Assembly: GCA_018657495.1 (NCBI GenBank)
Contig: JABHXA010000001.1
Location: 1-39,831, forward strand
Direction: 5' to 3'
From: Fidelibacterota bacterium
Lineage (GTDB): Bacteria; Fidelibacterota; Marinisomatia; SCGC-AAA003-L08; JACNLC01
DNA: 39,831 nt
Shown: piece after piece, positions 24,488-34,600 of the stretch
Layout of the letters: each line of letters opens with the position of its first letter
Numbering within the stretch: position 1 is the stretch's first letter
Program-made: the position numbers and the translations under genes
The notes under the pieces: generated by a model
The model's input: only the letters and a program-made list of their open reading frames with translations
What the model was told of the DNA's origin: nothing
The model's database searches: none

Positions 24488-27237
24488 GATTCCTCTTCTT
24501 TCAAATATTTTAACATAGACTTTGCTTCTGTATCATCCGGGTTGGATAATATCCAGTTTTCTAATACCTCAACAGCCTCAGAAACTTGCCCCGATCTGGA
24601 ATAGGCCTGGACTAATCCTTCCATAAAATTGGGTATGTGGGAATATTCCTTTAATCCATGTAAATATTTGTAAACCCGGATAGCAGATTCGTAATCAGAC
24701 AATTCATTTAAGTACATCTGACCAATATAATAATGGGTCTCCATTGGAAGATCAACATAGTTTTCAATTTCCAGCAATCTCTTTTTAAATTCCTCAACAT
24801 CTCCTGCACCATTGTATAATCGGGCAATTTGTAATTCCAAATCAGGACTATTATACGGCAGTAAATCATTTGGGAAATATCGATCCATATCTTTTAGAAT
24901 CCGGTAAGCGTTTTCTTTTTTTGAATCATTGCCAGAATACACATCACTGAGTGTCAGTCGTAAAAAGCCTGATCGGTAATTTTGGATTAATCTTTGGATA
25001 TTTGAATTATAAAATACTTCGGGATTATCCAGGTTCCGATATCGATAGACTCCATCGTCAGAGGCCATATGTTCACGATAATCATCTGCAGTGACAATTA
25101 GTTTATCCATATTGCTCGTTTGAGTAATATTCTGAAGCATTCGTTTATAATCTAATTCACTTCCTTTTTCGTGGGTAAGTCTGTAAACCAGACCTTCCAT
25201 TTGCAAATATTTATTCAGACCAATTTGATTATCAGGAGAAACGGTTACTGCAAAATAGATGGGTCTTTTCCATTTCATATCTTTGATGATTCGATATACC
25301 ATCAGATCCTGCACCCGGATATATCTCCCGGCGTAGGTGGGTTTCAGATTCCATGTAATTGGTGTTTTATCTGGGATGGGGCCAGCAATTGAAATATCCT
25401 TTGGCTCCCAAACGATTGGCGTAATTCCGGAAATATCCTTATCTGACATTTTCAACGGAAGGGTAGGCGGATCATCCCGTAACTGTCGAATATACCATGG
25501 TGTGTTTAGTAGACTTAAGTTCACAACCCGTATATCTTTACGTATGCCCCTCACCTCCTGAAGATACCATAATGGAAACGTATCATTATCACCATTGGTA
25601 AATATGATTCCATCCGGTTCACAGGAATTCAGCATATTATAGGCATAGTCCCAGGCCACAAAATTTCCAGCCCTATTATGTTCTCGATAATCCTTTGCCA
25701 GCATATTCACCGGCATCATAATAAATAGCAGGATCATTAATCCTGCAGTTGCCATTTTTGAACCGTTCGCATCTTTCACCAGCTTTGAAATCCAATCTGC
25801 AATGCCGGCGATACCGATACCGATCCAGATTGAAAATGTAAAAAAACTTCCTACATATGAATAGTCTCTTTCCCGGGGTTGGGGATCATATTGATTTAAA
25901 TATAAAATGATAAGCAGACCAGTGGTAACGAACAATGCCAGCACAGCCAGGGCTCTTCGCCAATCCTGCTGGAAATGAAATACCATACCAATCATTCCAA
26001 TAATAAATGCCAATGGTATGATATATCTTGTGGAATTGATACCTTCCTTATATCGAAGAAGAGTGCCTTTTTTATTGATCACCGGCCAATCCATCTCCCC
26101 CTTACCAATGAATTGCCAGGCAAAATATCGTAGATACATTTCTTTTACCTGATAATTCCAGATAAAATCACGTACTTCTTTTGGTTTTGGTTTGCCTCGA
26201 TTAAGAGTGTATCGTTTCCAATAAGTGTTTTCCGGTCGCTGGAGTGTAGATTTTCGATTAAGGATATCCCAATCACCATATTGTTCACGATTTAGATAGG
26301 AGATTGCCCCTGCAATAGTATCAGGTGAATTTTCATTGATGGCAGGATTCTGGACCGCCCGGATAAAAATTGTCGTATATGTGGAATATCCTACCAAGAC
26401 TAAGGACAGGCAAGCTAATAATGTGGCAAGCAATGTTTTTTTAGATTTGATGAAATAAGCCGTTGCGGCGAAAATACCTAAGATAATAATGATTGTCATG
26501 GACAATCCTGTTTTATCCAGTAAGTTTGGAATTCCCTTGATAATCCCGAGATATATCACACCAAAGGCAATTCCTGTTAAGATAATTACGGTGAGGAAGG
26601 ATACTGGCCTGAACGGATATTTTTTATAGTAAATAATGAGAGCAAGAAAAGGAAAGGCAAGAAGATTCAGTAAGTGAATGCCAATGGCCAATCCAACCAG
26701 ATAAGCTATGATTAGAATATTACGAACATTGCCCTGTTTTCCAATGCCCTGTGCCCAGCGAAGGATAAGCCACACAATGATTGCTGTAAAAAATGTTGCC
26801 ATTGAGTATACTTCTGCTTCCACGGCATTAAACCAGTGAGAGTCAGTGAGTGAAAACGTCAAAGCTCCAATGAATGCACTTCCAAAAGTAATTATCGCCT
26901 CTGAATTTGTTTTTACCGGTCCTTTCCATTCTTCGATAAGCTGGACAATAATTAGGTATAAAAGCAATACGGCTAATGCACTGACAATTGGAGATATCAG
27001 ATTTACTCTTGCTCCAACATCACTGAAAAATGGCAGATGAGAAAACACATTTCCGATAATTAGAAATAATGGACTCCCCGGTGGATGCGGCACACCCATG
27101 ATTACCGAGGTAGCAATAAATTCGCCACAATCCCAGAATGAAGTGGTTGGTGCCATCGTCGAAAGATAAACGATAAATGATAGTATGAATGCAATCCATG
27201 CCAGGATATTATTCATTTTTTTGTAGTGATTATTCAA
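24484..27237 (-). CDS. DUF2723 membrane glycosyltransferase (GT117-like) with C-terminal TPR part
   Basis: 917 residues. The N-terminal half is polytopic, with the DUF2723 signature APTTSFWDCGEFIAT and GVPHPPGSPLFLIIGNVF in the first loop, resembling the catalytic Asp-containing loop of protein O-mannosyltransferases. Around residues 460-540 are YDPQPRERDYSYVGSFF and NGDNDTFPLWYLQEV, typical of the family. The last 150 residues are helix pairs resembling tetratricopeptide repeats. In Bacteroidetes such proteins are implicated in protein O-glycosylation. The TTG at 27237 has GGAAA upstream and matches family N-termini; an ATG at 27216 is the alternative. First gene of an operon with a GT2 enzyme. 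Confidence 0.88.
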   Translation of the reverse strand: MNNHYKKMNNILAWIAFILSFIVYLSTMAPTTSFWDCGEFIATSVIMGVPHPPGSPLFLIIGNVFSHLPFFSDVGARVNLISPIVSALAVLLLYLIIVQLIEEWKGPVKTNSEAIITFGSAFIGALTFSLTDSHWFNAVEAEVYSMATFFTAIIVWLILRWAQGIGKQGNVRNILIIAYLVGLAIGIHLLNLLAFPFLALIIYYKKYPFRPVSFLTVIILTGIAFGVIYLGIIKGIPNLLDKTGLSMTIIIILGIFAATAYFIKSKKTLLATLLACLSLVLVGYSTYTTIFIRAVQNPAINENSPDTIAGAISYLNREQYGDWDILNRKSTLQRPENTYWKRYTLNRGKPKPKEVRDFIWNYQVKEMYLRYFAWQFIGKGEMDWPVINKKGTLLRYKEGINSTRYIIPLAFIIGMIGMVFHFQQDWRRALAVLALFVTTGLLIILYLNQYDPQPRERDYSYVGSFFTFSIWIGIGIAGIADWISKLVKDANGSKMATAGLMILLFIMMPVNMLAKDYREHNRAGNFVAWDYAYNMLNSCEPDGIIFTNGDNDTFPLWYLQEVRGIRKDIRVVNLSLLNTPWYIRQLRDDPPTLPLKMSDKDISGITPIVWEPKDISIAGPIPDKTPITWNLKPTYAGRYIRVQDLMVYRIIKDMKWKRPIYFAVTVSPDNQIGLNKYLQMEGLVYRLTHEKGSELDYKRMLQNITQTSNMDKLIVTADDYREHMASDDGVYRYRNLDNPEVFYNSNIQRLIQNYRSGFLRLTLSDVYSGNDSKKENAYRILKDMDRYFPNDLLPYNSPDLELQIARLYNGAGDVEEFKKRLLEIENYVDLPMETHYYIGQMYLNELSDYESAIRVYKYLHGLKEYSHIPNFMEGLVQAYSRSGQVSEAVEVLENWILSNPDDTEAKSMLKYLKEEES

Positions 27238-27569
27238 AATTAATTTTCCAATTTACTATTAAAATTTATGTATTACCTGTGTGACTGCCTCTTCTGGCGA
27301 AACCCTAAATTATTTCACCTTTAGATGTTCCGTGCTGATTATCAGAAACACCTTTTTGACTCACGAAATACCTGAAAATCGATAAAAATACATCGTAAAG
27401 TTTAGCTATTTACAGGTGTATCAAATACCAATAAAATAGATTGATAAGTCCACAATCAAAATATTAATGGGTATGTGTATCTTATTTTAAGATTTGATTA
27501 AACTCTTTTAACAACCGTAAACTATTGACGGTCTTGAAGACAATTAAAAATCAATACAAAGGAAAATAG
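27238..27569. other. divergent intergenic region
   Basis: It lies between the minus-strand DUF2723 operon and the barrel gene at 27570, and should hold both promoters. It includes an AAAGGAAA ribosome site at about 27558-27565 for the barrel gene. I found no other clear signal or hidden gene. Confidence 0.5.
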
Positions 27570-28047
27570 ATGAAATTATTTAAATTACTTATTATCCTTG
27601 TCTGTGGTTGGTAGCATTGCATTCTCACAGTTCAGGATTGCTTATGATGTAAATCAGGAAGTGGAAGCAACTGGTGGCGGAAACAGCATAACCGCTGATG
27701 TTGAAGAAGGGATAAGTCTTAGCTATGATTATATGTTTACCGATATGTTTGGCGCCGGCGGTGAATACCAGTTAGAGAGAGATGATGAGTTTGCAATCCA
27801 TTCTGTTTACGGAATTGCAAATTATAATATTACAGATGCCATAAATGGATTTGCCCGAGTCGGTCTAGATATTCCTAATGAAAGTGATATTGATGGAGGT
27901 TTATGTTGGTCAATTGGTGCCGGATATTCTTTCTCCGAAAAATTTGGGGCTAATGTTTTGTACTCATGGTACGATATTGATGTTGGTGAAGGAGTAGATA
28001 TGACCTATACGAGGATTTCAATTGGCGCAACTATTACTCTATGGTAG
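27570..28047 (+). CDS. small outer-membrane beta-barrel protein, frameshifted in the signal peptide
   Basis: A roughly 158-residue OmpA/OmpW-like eight-strand barrel. The ATG at 27570 has AAAGGAAA upstream and encodes MKLFKLLIIL, but that frame stops at TAG after 14 codons. The neighbouring frame, entered by skipping the G at 27600, continues SVVGSIAFSQ, completing a normal signal peptide, and runs through alternating strands (YDYMFTDMFGAGGEYQ, YSFSEKFGANVLYSWYDIDV) to TYTRISIGATITLW at 28047. So there is one extra base inside the signal peptide. It could be a real inactivating mutation, a phase-variable or recoded site, or an assembly error. A strong terminator follows directly. Confidence 0.7.
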
Positions 28048-28080
28048 CTTTGATCATATTGAATTATAAGTTAATATAAT

Positions 28081-28119
28081 AAAAAAAGAGCTCATGTTAT
28101 TCATGAGCTCTTTTTTTAT
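28081..28119. terminator. strong rho-independent terminator
   Basis: AAAAAAAGAGCTCATG and CATGAGCTCTTTTTTT form a perfect long stem with a five-base loop, with A-run and T-run on either side. It lies about 35 bases after the barrel gene and should stop transcription in both directions, separating it from the convergent acylphosphatase gene. Confidence 0.92.
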
Positions 28120-28281
28120 TAATATATCCCATTCTGTGAAGTAGAAAGGTAGAGAAAATGAACGTGCAGTAGCACAATTACTCTTAAGTTACCATAGTTA
28201 ATAAATTTTTAACTTAAAAAAGGAGAATATACCTTTACACAATATCCAATTTGGGTTTCAGGATATTGTCGATTTCATCAT

Positions 28282-28578
28282 CTAATATCTCACCATAAAA
28301 TCACTGAATTCACCTAGGTAATTTTCTTCCAGTATATCAATTGATTGAACTCTTGCCATAGGCGGACCGGATTGACACCAATCCAGTAATTGTTGTACTT
28401 TCTCTCGATTTCCTTCCACAATTAATTTGACCGTATTATCTGGCTGATTTTTTACCCAGCCTGTTAATCCGCCAATTTTCAAAACCTGCCGGCGGGTGGA
28501 TTCCCGGTAATAGACGCCTTGAACGCGACCGGAGATAATAGCTGATACTCTCCGGTAATCTTTCGTGTCTTCCTTCAT
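28282..28578 (-). CDS. acyP: acylphosphatase
   Basis: 98 residues with the acylphosphatase signature GRVQGVYYRESTRRQ (catalytic Arg in YYRE) and LTGWVKNQPDNTVKLIVEG, with the catalytic Asn in VKNQ. It hydrolyses acyl-phosphates such as acetyl- or carbamoyl-phosphate in the cytoplasm. AGGAAAA is eight bases before the ATG. It is divergent from the helicase-nuclease gene, with about 90 bases between the two starts. Confidence 0.93.
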   Translation of the reverse strand: MKEDTKDYRRVSAIISGRVQGVYYRESTRRQVLKIGGLTGWVKNQPDNTVKLIVEGNREKVQQLLDWCQSGPPMARVQSIDILEENYLGEFSDFMVRY

Positions 28579-28670
28579 GTTTAGTTTTCCTGAATTATTC
28601 CTGATAAATTTAGGAAATGATTTTTATATGAAAATATTTCATACCAAATAATTTATCCAAAATATATACA

Positions 28671-31600
28671 TTGTCTAATCTCATTAACGCCCTCGACCTG
28701 AATAGAAATGTCGTCATCCGAGCCTGCGCCGGTGCAGGAAAAACCTATGCATTATCCAAAAGATATATCGCTATTCTCGATGAATTCGCCAAAAAATCAA
28801 TCGACTCACCAAAAGCTGAATGGCTGGGACCCGCAAATATTCTGGTAATCACCTACACAAACAAGGCTACAGCAGAAATGTCCAGCAGGATATACAAGGA
28901 TATCAACACCCTCATCCGAAAAGGCAAATTAGAAATAGATGGTCTTGGGCAAAATATTCTTCACTCAAGCGCCGATGGATATTCAGATTGGATACTGGAA
29001 ACCTTCTCTCGAAATCAAATAAAAACCATCGATGCATTCTGTGCAAAAATCCTCCGGGAACATCCCATACAGGCAAAAATAGACCCAACCATTTCTACCG
29101 GTGATGAAAATGATATCCGGGATTTGACTCAAAATCTCCTACATGTTTTTTTCCAACAGCTTTACTCTAATAATGATGAAAAATTTCTCTACCTGGTAAA
29201 TCATCTGGGTTTGTACAGAATCCGGTCCGCCATCCAATATCTAATTGATAACCATAACGAATTATCAATATGGGAACGTCAGTATTCTGGCAAAACTTCA
29301 AAAGATATTTTCCAATTATGGCGGGATAAATATGAGCCAGATGCCGACGTGGGTCAGGCTGCCGAAATCCTGTCTGAATCGTTTGAACAGATTCTCACAG
29401 TTCGTATGCCTGCAGATACCAAAGAAAAAATCCAGTCAATGCAGAAAATGATTGAAAACTTTGTTCAATCAGATGAACCCAAATCATTTTACTGTCAATA
29501 CATTCATCCCATGCTTGTAACCGCTAGCGGCACATATAAAAAGAGAGTCGATCTACTGCCAAATCAGAGTATCTGGAAAAGCAACGGATACGAGATTAAC
29601 GATCACAAAGCAATCAAACAAATTTTTCTGGATTGTATCGCTGAAATCAAATCCATACTACCTGAAGAAATAATTAAGAGTCTCTTCACTGCCGATGATC
29701 AATTGGCAGCCAAACTCCTTGTTGACCTGGTCAATCTCTATCACGAGTTTACGCAGCTGCTTTGGCAGAAAAAGCTTGAAAATCATATGATCAGTTATGC
29801 TGATGTATTATTCCAAACTCATAAGTTGTTATCTGAATATCCTGGGATAGGCGAACAATACGGTCGAATATTCCCGCATATCATGGTAGATGAGTTTCAG
29901 GATACCAATGAATTGAGATGGAGCATTATCAAGACTATATGTTCTTCAAAAGGAATTATACGTTCAAAAGGAATATTTCTTGTCGGGGACGAAAAGCAGT
30001 CCATCTATAAATTCCAAAATGCTGATGTAAAAGTACTTAACCATGCGATCGGGGAATTGAGGAACATGGATAATCCTCCACTGGAAATTGAGTTTGATGA
30101 TAATTATCGATCGTCAGCTGAATTTATCAAAAAAGCTATTAATCCTTTATTTTCCAAGCTGTTTACACCTGAAGATGACATGCAAAAATCCTATGAAGCA
30201 AAATTTAATTCCACATCCTATCCTCTCAATAAATCCCATGACTTGAAAGAAAAAGATACCAGCATTGGCGGCTTTATTAATGTAAATATCTTGACGGTTA
30301 CAGCTGACGAATCTGAAAGTGGTGAATCAACATATAAACAGGATGATTTGGCTTATGCCAGACATTTGGCAACTATTTTAAAGGATCTCCAGCAAACCTC
30401 ACATTATAAACAATTAGACTGCCCACCAGGGAAACCCAAAATCGGCGTGTTGCTGCGAAATGTAAAAAGCAATATTGGTCCATACCGTGAGGCGTTCAAA
30501 CAAAGTGGTTTAAAGGCTGAAATTATTGGCAGCCGAGGTTTTTATAGTCGTCAGGAAATTTTAGATGTTGAAATGATCATATCCGTTCTCATCAATCCAC
30601 TGGACGATGTGGCTCTGGCAGGTCTCCTTCGATCTCCGATTTTTGCCTTGAGTGATGATGAACTTACCCAGATGCTCGAACCGGCTAGGGGACGATTTCC
30701 TGTATTTGAATTATTGGAAAACCATTTCCCTGACATATTTGAAGAAATAAACAATTGGCTTCATAGAGTCCATACAGATCCATTAGATCGTTTATTGACA
30801 AGCATATTTCATAGTGAGTTTCGCGAGTTAGGATATCTCTCTGAAAATGATGGATCCCAAAGATGGAAAAATATTCATAAATGTATCAGGTTGATTCACA
30901 AATGGTCACTGGATGGCAAACATTTGATTCGGATTCAGTTATTGCTCAGACAAAGACGATCTACTCATCCTGATGAGGAGTTTGCCCAGTTATCAGTAAA
31001 TAGCGATATTGTCATCATGTCCATACACAAAGCAAAGGGTTTGGATTTCCCCTTTGTTGTTCTACCCGACTTACACCGACAGATGAATTTTGACAATAAA
31101 TCCAGCTTTTCAATGGCGTCTATTCCGGATAAATCAGGTAATGAACATACAGAAATGGGATTCACATTCTCCTCGCATATGGGTAAAAAATCAAATTCTG
31201 TAATTCTCAGACTATTGAGAAAAAATGCGTTTCAAGAACTTTTCGCTGAATATATTCGTTTGTTTTATGTTGCGGTTACCCGAGCCCAATATGGTGTAAT
31301 TCTGTCGGGGGTTGTGGAAGAACATCCCAAAAAAGGATATCCTGAAATAATTGAGTTTCGTAAATCAACCAGTACCTGGATGAACTGGGTAAGAGGCATT
31401 TATCAGATAACTGCCGATAGATTGACCGAAGGCAGTATAGACCATGATGAAGCAGATATTACTCTAACTCCCTACCGTCAAACCAAATGGGAAAGTAACT
31501 CTCACAATATCGAATCTGTTGATTACTCATATCCAATTCCAAAATCACCAATCAGTTCGTCATTTCATCTCAGCGTTCATTATTTATCGGAGACTTTGAG

Positions 31601-34600
31601 TCCAACTGCTGAAGTGGCTCCATCTGAAGAATCCAGTCAATATTCTTCTTCTGCATTTGGTACCTATATTCATTGGGTTTTGGAACACAATTACCTAGAC
31701 ATCGATACGTATGATCAGCAACTTCGAAACCAATTGGATCGACCACAGTATTTCGAATTAAAGAATCATCATGATGAAATTTTTCAGCACATACGTGAAT
31801 TAGCCGACTATCCTCAAATTACAAAAGTGTTTGATTTTCCTGAAACGGATCGTTTTACAGAATATCCTGTAAGAGCCGAATTTAAATCTATCAGTACTCA
31901 CCACACCCTCATAATATCAGGAGTGATTGATTTACTATATAAGGAGTCTGATGAATGGGTCGTTAGGGATTACAAGACAGACAGTAGCAGGAAATATCAT
32001 AATCAGTATGTTCATCAGGTCCAGATATATTTACAGTTGTTGAAATATATGTTTCACTTCCCAAATATCCGCGCTGAGATTGCTTATACCCGTTTACAAG
32101 ATATTACAGATGTTCCTTTTGAACCTGACTATTTCAATAAAGTGGAATTTGAATCTATTTGCGGTTGGCAACCGAGTTATCCTGACAATAATAAAATCTT
32201 CCTCTCAGATCAAATGAATTCATTGCCTGAAAATGCCATAATAATTTGTCCATCAAAATTGAGAATTAATCAGTTAATGACGCATTTATCTTCGCAGAAT
32301 CAACTACATCCCACAATGATAATTGATACCTTCACCGGATTGAATGCAAAATTTAATTCTCAACCTGCACCCGGTCTGCTCATCAGAAGTTTGATTCGTA
32401 AATATCAAAATAATTATTATCTGGATTATTCCTTTAAAGAATACCCTGGAATATTGCAGGCACTAAAGAAAAATTATGACCTGTATGATAAGCATGGCAT
32501 CCTCCCTGATAATAAATTGCAAAACCTGAATGAGGATATTGAAGCACAATTATCAAAAAGTGGTTACTTTCCATATTTATCTACTGACAACTTCAAGTTG
32601 AGCCTATTTCACGGAAAACATGTATATCTTGATTCTTTGACACCCGTTTATAAGAAGGAAATTGATTTCATCCCGATTATCAATCATCATTGTGAAAAGT
32701 TAATTCAGATCGAATTGGATTCTCAGGTTGATCAGGTTCACCTTCCGCCCTGGCATCAATATTTTGATTTAAATGAAGAATTGACGGATATAAAAAATAG
32801 AATTATAACCCAAATTTCAAAAAATATAAATTTGGATGATATCATTATTGTGCTGCCATCCATGGAAAAATATATTCCAATTCTATTACCAATTTTTGAG
32901 GATGCCGGTATTCCCATGCAGCTCTCAAAGGGCGAGCCTTTATTCGAAAGACCAGTCATTCATGCCTGCCTGACATTGCTGCGATTAATGGACTCAAATC
33001 AACTGACCTGGCAGGATATGAGACCATATTTTATGCATCCAATTTCATATTGTGTCTATCCTGATGATCACAATGAATATATGTCGTTGTTGAGAAAACT
33101 CGATATTAGAATGAGACGAAATGGCAATGCCGGCAAAGTTTTGAACAAACTGGATTTATATCAATCCCTCCTTGATGCTGCAGAATCAAAATATCATGCC
33201 GATATTGATGTTGAGCCACTGTGTAAGTTCATAGCCGAATATGTATCAGAGATCAACAATTCCACCGACCCCATCTATAAACGATTTGAGTATGTGATAA
33301 CTCACTTATTTAAACAATATTCAAAATCGATCGGCACGATGGAAAAGAAAGCAATTGATGCATTTTCTATGATTGTTCAGCAACTTTCAATCTTTCTAAA
33401 TCAGAATTATCCGGCTATTTCTGTTGGGGAATATGGACTGGAGCTCCGTGAATCTTTGAAATTGGATATTTCCACAGAAACTCACAATGATGGAATATCG
33501 TTGTTATCTGTCGCCGACAGCATCAGCAATACATTTGGAAAATATCTCTATATCCCAGGTTTAGTGCAGGGAGATTTTCCATCCCAGACACCAACTGGAT
33601 TTATGATGGAAAACATCCCTGATTTTCATTATAATGCCAATCAAATGATATTTCATTCATGGATATCTGGCGCAAAGGAGGTTTTTCTTTCATGCCCTCT
33701 CAATGGAGTGGATGGCAGTGAACAGCAATACTCTATCTTCCTCGAATCCATGGAAGTTATCAAATCAACCCCATACATTTCTCCTGAACTTTTCTACCGC
33801 AATAAATTGCTGAAAGTCAACGGGAATACACCACTTAATTTGAAAAAACAAATTCATCGTCATAATACATTATTAAATCGAAATCCTGAAAATGAATATT
33901 CTGGAAAAGTCCCTTCATTAACAGAATATCATAAGGGCAATCGTTTCTCTGCCTCACAGTTGACCATGCTCACAAAAACACCTTTATTATATTTGATGAG
34001 ATATATCTGGAAACTCCATGAAATAGACCCGGAGTACAACATAGCCGCCTTCATGGGTAACGTTATCCACAAAATTCTTGAATTATTTGGCAATAATGAT
34101 CCATCTGGCTGGGAAATAAATAAAGTGACTCCACAAGAAGCAGAATCTCTTTTATTTCAGACCTCTAAGAGTGTGATACAAGATTATCCTGAAATTGGTT
34201 ATGAGGAAAAATTATATCTACAGTCTTTTACCAATGGATTGGTAGACGAAAAACAAGAGCCTGGTGTATTTAAAAATCTCCTGCTTGAAGATCGCCTCAT
34301 AATCCCCAATTTTAAATTTATTAATGCCGAGCAAGCTTTTGGATATCCAAATATTAGCAATGGATCCTGGTCGAATTTTACTATTTCCCACAATGAATTA
34401 GGCTCTTTAAAATTTGGTGGAACTATTGACCGTATTGATATGCTTTCAAGCTCAGGAATTATACTTGCCGTAGATTTTAAAACAGGTATCGTTTCAGAAT
34501 TCAAAACCATATCTGAAATGTCTCCACAGTTGAAATTGTATTATCTTGTTTTAAAAAATCAGTTTCCAAATCAACAGGTTCTCATGACCTATCGGAGAAT

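Noticed and set aside
28190..28215. AAAAAAGGAGAATAT, resembling a ribosome-binding site on the plus strand
   Set aside because: No start codon or open frame follows at a usable distance. It lies in the gap between a terminator and the convergent acyP gene.
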